From an uncultured Flavobacteriales bacterium (lineage in GTDB: Bacteria; Bacteroidota; Bacteroidia; Flavobacteriales_D; Sanyastnellaceae): 55,645 bases of DNA. How positions within the stretch are numbered: position 1 is the stretch's first letter; the number at the start of each line of letters is the position of its first letter. The notes beneath the pieces were generated by a model that saw only the letters and a list, made by a program, of their open reading frames with translations, did not search any database and was not told where the DNA came from. Positions 41,224 through 49,455 of the stretch are shown in pieces. The stretch lies in contig CALKFF010000023.1 of the NCBI GenBank assembly GCA_938084585.1, positions 1 through 55,645 of the forward strand, given 5' to 3'. A program made the position numbers and the translations under genes.

Positions 41224-42481
41224 TGTGCTCCTCGGGCTCCAATGGGGCGACGAAGGCAAAGGCAAAATCGTGGACGTGCTCACCCCCGAGTACGACGTGA
41301 TTGCACGGTTCCAAGGCGGACCCAACGCCGGCCACACCCTCGAGTTTGATGGCATCAAGCACGTGCTTCACACCATCCCCAGCGGCGTCTTCCGTCCCGA
41401 CACCTTGAATGTGGTGGGCAACGGTGTCGTGATCGACCCAATCATATTCAAAAAGGAAATCGACGCTTTGGTCGGCCTCGGTGTGGACGTGGCGGGGTGT
41501 TTGGCCATCAGTCGGAAGGCCCACCTGATCCTTCCCACCCACCGGTTGCTCGACGCGGCCTCGGAGGCCGCCAAGGGCAAGGCCAAAATCGGCAGCACGC
41601 TCAAGGGCATCGGCCCCACCTACATGGACAAGACTGGCCGCAACGGCCTTCGTGTGGGGGACATTGAAAGCCCGCACTTCGAGTCGCGCTACCACACCTT
41701 GCGCGACAAGCACGTGGCCATGTTGGGGCAATTCGACGGCTTCGAATTCAGCGTCGACGACGCAGAATGGCTCGAGGCCGTGGCGTTCCTGCGGACGCTC
41801 AAGCTGATCGATTCCGAGCACGACATGAACCGCGCGCTGAAGGCCGGTCAACGCATTTTGGCCGAAGGTGCACAAGGCACCATGCTGGACATCGACTTCG
41901 GGACTTACCCCTTCGTCACGTCGTCCAACACCATTTCAGCAGGCGCATGCACGGGCCTCGGCATCGCCCCGAACCGTGTGGGCCAGGTGTACGGCATTTT
42001 CAAGGCGTATTGCACACGTGTGGGCTCCGGCCCCTTCCCCACCGAGCTGCACGACGAGGTGGGCGAAAAGATGCGGGCAGAGGGCCACGAGTTCGGGGCC
42101 ACCACAGGCCGTCCCCGCCGTTGCGGTTGGCTCGACCTGCCCCAGCTGCGGTACGCGGTCGACGTCAACGGCGCGACGCAACTGTGCATGATGAAGGCCG
42201 ACGTGTTGGGTTGCTTTGACGAGATCGAGGTGTGCACCCACTACATCCACCGCGGAGAAAAAATCGACCATTTGCCGTTCGGCATCAACCCCGACGAAGT
42301 GGAGCCCGTGTACACCACCCTCCCCGGTTGGCCAGGCGACCTCACAGGCATCCGCTCCTTGAACGAAGTGCCTCAGACGCTGTTGAACTACGTGGCGTTC
42401 ATCGAAGAAGCCGTGGGTGTGCCTGTCACCGTGCTGAGCGTCGGGCCCGATCGCGCCCAAACCCTCGAATTGAAACCCTAA
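41213..42481 (+). CDS. purA: adenylosuccinate synthase
   Basis: PurA joins IMP and aspartate with GTP to adenylosuccinate, the first committed step to AMP. The protein is 422 residues. It has the GTP loop WGDEGKGK at residues 11-18, the catalytic Asp within it, then GGPNAGHTL, GSTLKGIGPTYMDKTGRNGL and EGAQGTMLDIDFGTYPFVTS, ending with GVPVTVLSVGPDR. All are hallmarks. Together with guaB, this window thus carries both branch enzymes of IMP metabolism. The gene overlaps the end of fur by 11 bp and is followed by cysC after 9 bp. Confidence 0.97.
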   Translation: MKVDVLLGLQWGDEGKGKIVDVLTPEYDVIARFQGGPNAGHTLEFDGIKHVLHTIPSGVFRPDTLNVVGNGVVIDPIIFKKEIDALVGLGVDVAGCLAISRKAHLILPTHRLLDAASEAAKGKAKIGSTLKGIGPTYMDKTGRNGLRVGDIESPHFESRYHTLRDKHVAMLGQFDGFEFSVDDAEWLEAVAFLRTLKLIDSEHDMNRALKAGQRILAEGAQGTMLDIDFGTYPFVTSSNTISAGACTGLGIAPNRVGQVYGIFKAYCTRVGSGPFPTELHDEVGEKMRAEGHEFGATTGRPRRCGWLDLPQLRYAVDVNGATQLCMMKADVLGCFDEIEVCTHYIHRGEKIDHLPFGINPDEVEPVYTTLPGWPGDLTGIRSLNEVPQTLLNYVAFIEEAVGVPVTVLSVGPDRAQTLELKP

Positions 42482-42490
42482 CCCGCCGTC

Positions 42491-42931
42491 ATGATCTACT
42501 GGTTCACAGGACAACCCGGCCACGGGAAAACCACCTTGGCCAAGGCCATGGTGGCCCATCTCGAGGCACAGGGCCTGGTTGTGCACCACGTGGATGGAGA
42601 CGATTTGCGGGCCCTGACTGTGAACGCCGATTACTCCCGAATGGGCCGTGAGAACAACATCCGCAAAGCCCAAACCATCGCCCAGTTCCTCCAATCCAAA
42701 GGACAAATCGTGGTGGTGAGTTTGGTGGCCCCTTACCGCGCCTTGCGTGAAGAATTCAAGTCCCGCGCCACCGTGACAGAAGTGTATGTGCACACCACGG
42801 AGCTGCGCGGAAGGGAAGACAAACACGCCTCAGATTACGAACCTCCCTTGGAGGGATTCATCGACGTGGACACCACGTCCAAAAGCGTGGAGGACGCCTT
42901 GGGCGTGGTGCTTGAACAAGTCCAAGTCTGA
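42491..42931 (+). CDS. cysC: adenylylsulfate kinase, short Bacteroidota form
   Basis: CysC phosphorylates APS to PAPS with ATP. The 146-residue protein is shorter than the usual 180-200. The P-loop is GQPGHGKTT (7-15). The APS-binding stretch HVDGDDLRALTVNADYSRMG with NNIRKAQTIAQFL corresponds to the canonical DGDNxR and ENIRR motifs, and SLVAPYRALREEF to the SPFRADR segment. The lid usually rich in KGLYKKAR is reduced to RGREDKHASDYEPP. This compact form is found in other Bacteroidota, so it need not be a truncation. It is 9 bp after purA, but a promoter between it and the next gene separates it from cysDN. Confidence 0.92.
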   Translation: MIYWFTGQPGHGKTTLAKAMVAHLEAQGLVVHHVDGDDLRALTVNADYSRMGRENNIRKAQTIAQFLQSKGQIVVVSLVAPYRALREEFKSRATVTEVYVHTTELRGREDKHASDYEPPLEGFIDVDTTSKSVEDALGVVLEQVQV

Positions 42932-42958
42932 GCGCATCGCGGGTGTCGATTTCCCCAC

Positions 42959-42966
42959 TAATTTTG
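42959..42966 (+). promoter_or_regulatory. -7 promoter element of the DUF2061-cysD-cysN unit
   Basis: TAATTTTG is an exact TAnnTTTG, in the 44-bp gap after cysC. No TTG lies at -33. The predicted transcription start is about 3 nt before the DUF2061 ATG, again a nearly leaderless message. Confidence 0.55.
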
Positions 42967-42975
42967 TAGGCCATT

Positions 42976-43221
42976 ATGGACGCCAGACAATCCCGAATTC
43001 GACACCTCGCCAAAACCGTCACCTGGCGGCTTGTGGGCACGGTCGACACGATTTTGCTCGGTTGGTTGGTGTCAGGAGACGCGACCGTGGGTTTGACCAT
43101 CGGCGGGCTGGAAATGGTGACCAAAATGATTTTGTATTACCTCCACGAGCGGGCCTGGTTCCGGTACGGCCGCCTGGGACGGGAGGACTCCACGGAAGAC
43201 GCACTGACGAAAGACAACTGA
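42976..43221 (+). CDS. DUF2061 small membrane protein
   Basis: This 81-residue protein matches the DUF2061 pattern: a basic start RQSRIRHLAKTVTWRLVGTV followed by two hydrophobic stretches (DTILLGWLVSG, and TIGGLEMVTKMILYYLHERAWF). The family is of unknown function but often sits beside cysC/cysD/cysN, as here, between cysC and cysD, which suggests a link with sulfate activation. The HERAW segment after the second span is highly typical. It precedes cysD by 4 bp. Confidence 0.92.
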   Translation: MDARQSRIRHLAKTVTWRLVGTVDTILLGWLVSGDATVGLTIGGLEMVTKMILYYLHERAWFRYGRLGREDSTEDALTKDN

Positions 43222-43225
43222 CGAC

Positions 43226-44137
43226 ATGAGCGACGCATCTTACAACCTTGACCACCTCACGGAACTGGAGGCAGAGTCCATTTACGTGCTCCGCGAAGTG
43301 GCCGCGCAATTTGACCGTCCTGCCATCCTGTTTTCAGGAGGAAAGGACAGCATTGTCGTGACCCACTTGGCGGCCAAAGCGTTCGCCCCGGGGCGCATCC
43401 CCATGCCTTTGGTGCACATCGACACAGGCCACAACTTCCCTGAAACGCTGGAGTTCCGGGACAACCTCGTCGAGCGCTTGGGCGCCCGCCTCATCGTGGG
43501 GAGTGTTCAAGCCACCATCGACTCTGGCAAAGTTCAGGAAGAAACCGGAGCCAACGCCAGCCGCAACCGACTTCAAACCACCACCCTCATCGACACGATC
43601 GAGGAGCATCAATTCGACGCGTGCATCGGTGGGGCACGCCGCGACGAGGAGAAGGCCCGCGCCAAGGAGCGTTTTTTCTCCCACCGCGACGATTTCAGCC
43701 AATGGGACCCCAAGAACCAACGCCCCGAACTGTGGAACCTCTTCAACGGCAAGCACGCCCCGGGCGAGCACTTCCGGGTGTTCCCTTTGAACAACTGGAC
43801 CGAGCTTGACGTGTGGAACTACATCCTTCGTGAAAACATCGCCCTTCCTTCGTTGTACTACGCGCACGACCGCGTGTGCATCCGCCGTGCAGGTCAAATC
43901 CTGGCCCATTCCGAGCACCTCAACCTGAGGGCGGACGAGACGCCTGAGATGATGCACGTGCGTTTCCGCACGCTGGGCGATTTGACCATCACAGGTGCGT
44001 TTGAAAGCGACGCTGACACGTTGGAAAAGATCATCGACGAAGTGGCCGCAACCCGCATTACCGAGCGGGGCGGTCGGATGGACGACAAGCGCAGCGACAG
44101 CGCCATGGAGGACCGGAAAAAAGAGGGTTACTTTTAA
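43226..44137 (+). CDS. cysD: sulfate adenylyltransferase subunit 2
   Basis: CysD is the PP-loop subunit that makes APS from sulfate and ATP, driven by the CysN GTPase. It has 303 residues. The PP-loop SGGKDS is at 37-42. IDTGHNFPETLEFRDNL and GGARRDEEKARAKER are strong family motifs, as are the late GRMDDKRSDSAMEDRKKEGY. No phosphoadenylylsulfate reductase is near. The stop is followed directly by the cysN region, whose ATG lies 18 bp later. Confidence 0.97.
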   Translation: MSDASYNLDHLTELEAESIYVLREVAAQFDRPAILFSGGKDSIVVTHLAAKAFAPGRIPMPLVHIDTGHNFPETLEFRDNLVERLGARLIVGSVQATIDSGKVQEETGANASRNRLQTTTLIDTIEEHQFDACIGGARRDEEKARAKERFFSHRDDFSQWDPKNQRPELWNLFNGKHAPGEHFRVFPLNNWTELDVWNYILRENIALPSLYYAHDRVCIRRAGQILAHSEHLNLRADETPEMMHVRFRTLGDLTITGAFESDADTLEKIIDEVAATRITERGGRMDDKRSDSAMEDRKKEGYF

Positions 44138-44155
44138 TTGAACAGGGACGCAGAG

Positions 44156-45433
44156 ATGGGACACACAGAGCACAACGGCTTGCTTCGATTCACCACCGCG
44201 GGAAGTGTTGACGACGGCAAAAGCACACTCATTGGACGCTTGCTGTACGACAGCAAAAGCATCTTCGAAGACCAATTGGAGGCGGTGGAATCCGCGTCGA
44301 ATCAGAAAGGCATTGACGGCACCGACCTGAGCCTGCTGACCGACGGCCTGAAAGCGGAGCGGGAACAAGGCATCACCATCGACGTCGCCTACCGCTACTT
44401 CGCCACGCCCAAGCGCAAATTCATCATTGCGGACACCCCAGGCCACATCCAGTACACCCGAAACATGGTCACGGGTGCATCCACCGCGGACCTGGCCATC
44501 ATCCTCATCGACGCCCGACACGGCCTCTTGGAACAAACCCACAGGCACAGCTTCATCGCGTCTTTGCTCGGATTGCAGCACGTGGTTGTGTGCGTCAACA
44601 AGATGGACTTGGTGGAGTACAGCGAGGACCGCTTCAACGAAATCGTGGCGGCCTACAAAGAGTTCTCCTCCCGCTTGGACATCACGGACATCAAGTTCAT
44701 CCCCATCAGCGCCCTCTACGGGGACAACGTGGTGGAGTCGTCTGAGAACACCCCATGGTACGGTGGAGGCACCTTGCTCCATCACCTGGAAACAGTTCAT
44801 GTGGGGGCAGACCGCAACTTGCAGGACTGCCGGTTCCCCATCCAGTACGTGATTCGCCCACAAACCGACGCTCATCGGGATTTCCGTGGTTACGCCGGCC
44901 GGGTCGCCTCTGGCGTCTTCAAGGTGGGCGACGAGGTGGTCGCCATGCCAAGCGGCCAAACCTCCAAAATCAAGGAGATTTTCGTGGGGGACGCCCAAGT
45001 TGAAAAAGCGTTCCCTCCCTTGAGCGTCGCAATGACCCTCGAAAACGACATCGACTTGAGCCGTGGCGACATGCTGGCCCGTCCCAACAACCAGCCTTCC
45101 AAGCGCAAATTGCTCGACGCGAAAATTTGCTGGCTGAGCGAAACGCCGTTGAACCTCGGAACCAAGTACATCCTGCGGCACACGTCAAGCGAAAGTCAGT
45201 CCCGCATCGCCAAAATCCACCATGAGATCGACATCAACACCCTTCACAGGGTGGAAGGGGTCTCAGAAATTTCGGTGAATGCGATCGCGCGCATCCAAAT
45301 CAAAACGGCCTCAGAGGTGCTTGTGGACGACTACCGCCGAAACAAGACCACAGGGTCGTTCCTGTTGATCGACCCATCCACTCACCAAACGGTTGCGGCT
45401 GGCGTCATCGACGATTTGAACACCCAAGCCTAA
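44156..45433 (+). CDS. cysN: sulfate adenylyltransferase subunit 1 (GTPase)
   Basis: CysN is the EF-Tu-like GTPase that couples GTP hydrolysis to APS formation by CysD. The 425-residue protein has the P-loop GSVDDGKST at 16-24, EREQGITIDVAYRYF for G2, DTPGHIQYTRNM for G3 and NKMDLVEYS for G4, then two beta-barrel domains. It is not fused to CysC, which is a separate gene upstream. The ATG at 44156 fits the family N-terminus; an in-frame TTG at 44138 is less likely. Confidence 0.96.
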   Translation: MGHTEHNGLLRFTTAGSVDDGKSTLIGRLLYDSKSIFEDQLEAVESASNQKGIDGTDLSLLTDGLKAEREQGITIDVAYRYFATPKRKFIIADTPGHIQYTRNMVTGASTADLAIILIDARHGLLEQTHRHSFIASLLGLQHVVVCVNKMDLVEYSEDRFNEIVAAYKEFSSRLDITDIKFIPISALYGDNVVESSENTPWYGGGTLLHHLETVHVGADRNLQDCRFPIQYVIRPQTDAHRDFRGYAGRVASGVFKVGDEVVAMPSGQTSKIKEIFVGDAQVEKAFPPLSVAMTLENDIDLSRGDMLARPNNQPSKRKLLDAKICWLSETPLNLGTKYILRHTSSESQSRIAKIHHEIDINTLHRVEGVSEISVNAIARIQIKTASEVLVDDYRRNKTTGSFLLIDPSTHQTVAAGVIDDLNTQA

Positions 45434-45438
45434 CCCGC

Positions 45439-45456
45439 CGAAGAAGAACCTCTTCG
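45439..45456. terminator. weak hairpin between convergent cysN and glyA
   Basis: CGAAGA and TCTTCG pair around a 6-nt loop in the 36-bp gap between the two convergent genes. There is no T run, so terminator function is only a possibility. Confidence 0.2.
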
Positions 45457-45469
45457 CACCTCAGCGCGT

Positions 45470-46768
45470 TCAGGCCTTCACCAGGGGGTACTGCGCGAAT
45501 TTGGCGTTGACGGCGTCCCCGACGCGCTTCAAGACGGTCGCGTCTTCGGGTGCCTGAAGAACCGCGTCCATCCAATCCACCAGTTCCACCATGTCTTCCT
45601 CGACGAGGCCTCGGGTGGTCACTGCTGGGGTGCCCACGCGCATGCCTGACGTGACAAACGGCGAGCGTGTGTCGAACGGCACCATGTTCTTGTTGACGGT
45701 GATGTGCGCCTGACCCAAGGACTGCTCCGCCACTTTCCCTGTCACGCCCTTGTTGGTGAGGTCAATGAGCATGAGGTGGTTGTCGGTGCCACCGCTGATC
45801 AAGTCGTAGCCACGTTCCACAAACGCCGCAGCCATGGCTTGCGCGTTCGCCACCACTTGCTTGCAGTACACCTTGTAGGAAGGCTGGAGCGCCTCGCCAA
45901 ACGCCACGGCCTTCGCGGCAATCACGTGCTCCAATGGGCCGCCCTGCATGCCTGGGAACACCCCCGAATCCAACAACGAGGCGAAGGAACGCACGGCGCC
46001 CTTCATCGTGGTGATGCCCCAAGGGTTCGGGAAATCCTTGCCCACCATGATCACTCCGCCGCGCGGGCCACGGAGGGTCTTGTGCGTGGTGGATGTGACG
46101 ACGTGGCAATGCGGAAGAGGGTTGTCCAACAACCCCGCCGCGATCAGGCCCGAGGGGTGTGAAATGTCCGCCAACAAGATGGCGCCCACTTCGTCGGCGA
46201 TTTGTCGGAACCGCGCATAATCCCATTCGCGGGCGTACGCCGACGCCCCACAGATGATCATTTGGGGCTTCTCGGCCCGGGCGGTCTCCGCCACCTTGTC
46301 CATGTCGATGGTGCCCGTCTCTTTCTCCACCCCGTAGAACGTCGGACGGTACAACTTGCCGCTGTAATTCACAGGCGACCCGTGGGTCAAGTGCCCACCA
46401 TGCGCCAAATCAAACCCCAGAATGGTGTCGCCTGGCTTCAGGCAAGCCAACATGACCGCGCTGTTCGCCGAGGCGCCCGAGTGAGGCTGGACGTTGGCCC
46501 ATTCTGCCCCGAACAGTTTGCACAACCGCTCGATCGCCAAGTTCTCCGCTTGGTCCACAAACTCACAACCGCCGTAATAACGCTTGCCAGGCAAGCCCTC
46601 GGCGTACTTGTTGGTCAAAATGCTGCCCTGCGCCGCCATGACGGCTTCGCTGGTGTAATTCTCCGACGCGATGAGCTCAGCCCCTTCAGTTTGGCGGGTG
46701 TGCTCAAGGCCCACAATGCGGGCGACTTCTGGATCGGACTGGAGGGCGGGGTGCAATTCTGTGGACAC
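45470..46768 (-). CDS. glyA: serine hydroxymethyltransferase
   Basis: GlyA interconverts serine and glycine with tetrahydrofolate, the main source of one-carbon units. The 432-residue PLP enzyme shows the opening [35 protein letters not shown] and [10 protein letters not shown]. Its PLP-lysine segment is [15 protein letters not shown] with Lys230. A perfect -7 element lies 23 bp before the start codon. It converges with cysN and is divergent from the DUF255 gene. Confidence 0.97.
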   Translation of the reverse strand: MSTELHPALQSDPEVARIVGLEHTRQTEGAELIASENYTSEAVMAAQGSILTNKYAEGLPGKRYYGGCEFVDQAENLAIERLCKLFGAEWANVQPHSGASANSAVMLACLKPGDTILGFDLAHGGHLTHGSPVNYSGKLYRPTFYGVEKETGTIDMDKVAETARAEKPQMIICGASAYAREWDYARFRQIADEVGAILLADISHPSGLIAAGLLDNPLPHCHVVTSTTHKTLRGPRGGVIMVGKDFPNPWGITTMKGAVRSFASLLDSGVFPGMQGGPLEHVIAAKAVAFGEALQPSYKVYCKQVVANAQAMAAAFVERGYDLISGGTDNHLMLIDLTNKGVTGKVAEQSLGQAHITVNKNMVPFDTRSPFVTSGMRVGTPAVTTRGLVEEDMVELVDWMDAVLQAPEDATVLKRVGDAVNAKFAQYPLVKA

Positions 46769-46790
46769 GGCAATGGGATTTTGAAGGCAC

Positions 46791-46798
46791 CAAAAATA
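46791..46798 (-). promoter_or_regulatory. glyA -7 promoter element
   Basis: The minus strand reads TATTTTTG, an exact TAnnTTTG. No TTG at -33 is seen. The predicted leader is about 17 nt. Confidence 0.6.
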
Positions 46799-46859
46799 GC
46801 CTGTCGCTTCGACCTGGCCATCGTTACAGAAACAAAACGTCCACGGCCTGTCCTGAACG

Positions 46860-46867
46860 TATTTTTC
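46860..46867 (+). promoter_or_regulatory. candidate -7 element of the DUF255 gene
   Basis: TATTTTTC has one mismatch to TAnnTTTG. It would place the transcription start near 46872, about 16 nt before the ATC codon at 46888 proposed as translation start and well upstream of the TTG at 46939. Confidence 0.35.
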
Positions 46868-46887
46868 CGGTCCAAGAGTCCCACGCC

Positions 46888-48912
46888 ATCAAGCACACGT
46901 CGCCCCCCAACGCCCTCGCTGAAGAGACCTCTCCGTATTTGCGTCAGCACATGCACAACCCCGTGCATTGGCTCCCGTACGGACCCGCAGCTTGGGCGAA
47001 AGCCAAGGCCGAGCGCAAGCTGGTGCTAGTAAGCGTCGGGTACAGCGCGTGCCATTGGTGCCACGTGATGGAGCACGAGACGTTTTCCAACGCCGAGGCC
47101 GCAGACTTCATGAACGCGCACTTCGTGTGCATCAAAGTCGACCGGGAAGAGCGACCCGACGTGGACCAAGTGTACATGGAGGCCGTCCAATTGATGACAC
47201 GCCAAGGCGGGTGGCCCCTCAATTGCATCGCCCTGCCAGACGGGCGGCCCATTTGGGGCAGCGTGTATTTGCCCAAAACCCAATGGCTCTCCTCCCTTCA
47301 GGCCATCGTCGACGTCCAATCCGACGACCCTGAACGCGTGGGGCGCTACGCCGAGAAATTGACCGCAGCGGTGGAAGCCATGGGGCGATCTACTCCGCCG
47401 GAGGCATCGTCGTTTCACGACGCTTTTGACACGTGGACCCAGTCCTGGGACCTGGAGCACGGAGGACGAATCGGCGCCCCCAAATTCCCGTTGCCGTGCC
47501 TGCTTCAATTCCTGGGACGCGCAGCCCATTCAACCCACCTGGGACCTGCTCGGCGAAAGCAAGCCCGAGACCACGCCCTGCGCACCTTGGGCGCCTTGGT
47601 GGCTGGGGGCATCCACGACCATGTCGGAGGTGGGTTTGCGAGGTACAGCGTCGACGAAGCGTGGCACGTTCCGCATTTTGAAAAGATGCTGTACGACAAC
47701 GCGCAGTTGGTGTCCGTCCTTTCGGCGTGGGCAGACGAAGCCCATCCCGAATTCACGGAAGCCATGACGAAGGCTGTGGCGTTCATGGCACGGGAGTGGC
47801 GTTTGGACCACGGCGGCTTTTGCGCTGCGCTTGACGCCGACAGCGAGGGCCAAGAGGGCACCTACTACGTGTGGACGACCGCAGAATTGACATCCATTCT
47901 CGCCCCGGACGAGGTGGCTTGTGTGGACGAGGCGTTTGGCTTGGAAGGGCACAGCCTTTGGGAACACGGCCAGCATGTGCTTCGGCGCAAGGCCAAGTCC
48001 GACGTGAATCCAAGCGACTTGCAAGGCGTGCTTCACAAACTCCAAACCTGGCGCGACGGACCGAACGGTCGCGTCAAACCCGGCCTCGACGACAAGGTGC
48101 TGACTTCTTGGAATGCCTTGGCCGCCATCGCCTTGGCCAAAGCCGCGCGTCGACTGCCCGATGGCTCCTTGGCTCCTGCCCTTCGGCTTGGTCGCTACTT
48201 GCGCACCTCGGCACGGGTGCCCCACCGCCCCGACTTGCTGCGAAGAACCCACCACGCCGATGGCGGTCCCATGCACGAAGGATTCGCAGAAGACTACGCG
48301 TTCACGGTGGAGGCGTTCCTTGAACTGCATCAATCGACCCAGGACCACGTGTGGCTTCAGGAAGCCCGCGCCCTCATGGCCACCGCCATGGAACGGCTGT
48401 TTGACCCAGAGTCCAAAACGTTTTGGAACAACGCCGTCGACTCTGACACCCCCTTCGTCCGGAGCCGAAGCATGGAGGACGGCGTCATCCCCTCGGCCAA
48501 CGCCTCCTTCGCGTCGAGCTTGTGGAAACTCGGGTGGGCCCTCGACATTCCAGCCTGGCGCGAACTTTCGCGCGACATGGTGCAAGCCCGGATGGAAGGG
48601 GCCAACACGCTGGCCGAATCTGGAGCCTGGGCGCACGTGCATTTGGACCAAACCGAGGGCTTCGCCACCGTCGTGGTCGCCGTGAGCTCCAACGGGCAAC
48701 GGAACGCCGCGACCCAGGCGTGGTGGTCGACGCAGCGGCCCGGCACCTGGCTGGACGTCGTCCGCCCTGGAGATGCCCACATCCCAGCGTGGATGGAAGG
48801 AAAAAGCCCCGGTCCCGAGGGCCAATCGCGCTGGTATGTTTGTCAGGAAGGTGCGTGCCAACTTCCTGTCGACAACGCCTCACAAGCTTGGAACCTCTGC
48901 CCTCTGTCATGA
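46888..48912 (+). CDS. thioredoxin-domain DUF255 (YyaL/SSP411-like) protein
   Basis: A protein of about 674 residues with an N-terminal thioredoxin-like DUF255 domain and a C-terminal (alpha/alpha)6 barrel similar to glycosidase folds. The redox-type motif [14 protein letters not shown], then [17 protein letters not shown] and [16 protein letters not shown], are family hallmarks. The conserved beginning [20 protein letters not shown] lies upstream of the first canonical start (TTG at 46939) and is preceded by an in-frame ATC at 46888 giving (M)[13 protein letters not shown]; no ATG, GTG or TTG lies in frame between the divergent glyA start and that codon. The start is thus either a rare ATC codon or an ATG altered by mutation or error. 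Enzymatic role unknown. Confidence 0.9.
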   Translation: MKHTSPPNALAEETSPYLRQHMHNPVHWLPYGPAAWAKAKAERKLVLVSVGYSACHWCHVMEHETFSNAEAADFMNAHFVCIKVDREERPDVDQVYMEAVQLMTRQGGWPLNCIALPDGRPIWGSVYLPKTQWLSSLQAIVDVQSDDPERVGRYAEKLTAAVEAMGRSTPPEASSFHDAFDTWTQSWDLEHGGRIGAPKFPLPCLLQFLGRAAHSTHLGPARRKQARDHALRTLGALVAGGIHDHVGGGFARYSVDEAWHVPHFEKMLYDNAQLVSVLSAWADEAHPEFTEAMTKAVAFMAREWRLDHGGFCAALDADSEGQEGTYYVWTTAELTSILAPDEVACVDEAFGLEGHSLWEHGQHVLRRKAKSDVNPSDLQGVLHKLQTWRDGPNGRVKPGLDDKVLTSWNALAAIALAKAARRLPDGSLAPALRLGRYLRTSARVPHRPDLLRRTHHADGGPMHEGFAEDYAFTVEAFLELHQSTQDHVWLQEARALMATAMERLFDPESKTFWNNAVDSDTPFVRSRSMEDGVIPSANASFASSLWKLGWALDIPAWRELSRDMVQARMEGANTLAESGAWAHVHLDQTEGFATVVVAVSSNGQRNAATQAWWSTQRPGTWLDVVRPGDAHIPAWMEGKSPGPEGQSRWYVCQEGACQLPVDNASQAWNLCPLS

Positions 48913-49349
48913 CCCCACCTCAAGTCCACACCCATGCATGGGCCACCGCGCGAGCGGCCGTGATGCTGCTTGGCTTGCTGTGTTGCGGGGTACTCGACCA
49001 CGACGTTTGGGGCCAGGAGGACAGCATGAGCCGAAGCGAACGCAAGGCCGTCAAGCGCAGGGTGAAGGACGCGACCAAGGCGGAGAAGCAGGCCAACAAA
49101 GAATTCGAGAAGAATTACAAAGCGCTCCAAAAGCGCCACTACAAGCACCAACAAACCAGCCGAGAGAAGAACTTCATCCAACCAAATGGGAAGGATGAAT
49201 CGGTCTCTGGACGCGAAGGAGGTCACGCCAAAGACAACGTTCGCAGGCGCATGAGGAAGGGGCAACAGAAGGCCCGGCGGAACCGCGACGGCAGGGCCAT
49301 CCCATGGGGGCGACGGGTCCTGATTCGGAGGTCCTGGAAAAAGGGCTGA
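48909..49349 (+). CDS. small basic exported protein, unknown function
   Basis: A 146-residue protein starting in an ATGA overlap with the DUF255 gene. A signal-like hydrophobic segment (about 17-30, [14 protein letters not shown]) ends near WGQ. The remainder is very polar and basic, with Lys/Arg-rich heptad-like stretches ([20 protein letters not shown]) and a tail [20 protein letters not shown]. It may be coiled-coil or disordered, perhaps binding nucleic acid or anionic envelope polymers, but nothing supports a name. The overlap suggests coupled translation with DUF255. Confidence 0.65.
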   Translation: MTPPQVHTHAWATARAAVMLLGLLCCGVLDHDVWGQEDSMSRSERKAVKRRVKDATKAEKQANKEFEKNYKALQKRHYKHQQTSREKNFIQPNGKDESVSGREGGHAKDNVRRRMRKGQQKARRNRDGRAIPWGRRVLIRRSWKKG

Positions 49350-49388
49350 AAGGCTTCATGGCCCTGGTTTGCAGGGTGTTCACAAAAG

Positions 49389-49420
49389 TTCGCAAACTGC
49401 GTGGCCTTGGCCTATATTTG
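49389..49420 (+). promoter_or_regulatory. TonB receptor operon promoter
   Basis: TATATTTG at 49413-49420 is an exact -7 element. TTCG at 49389-49392, one mismatch from TTTG, lies 20 bp upstream, the right spacing for -33. Transcription would start near 49427, leaving a leader of about 29 nt. Confidence 0.65.
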
Positions 49421-49455
49421 GCCTCTACACCTGTATTGCCTGAAATTCTAGACGC

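Noticed and set aside
43334-45181. 615-codon antisense frame across cysD and cysN
   Set aside because: It spans two well-identified genes and their junction; no domain is visible.
46202-47029. 275-codon plus-strand frame opposite glyA running into the DUF255 gene in another frame
   Set aside because: glyA is certain on the minus strand, and the DUF255 homology is in a different plus-strand frame.
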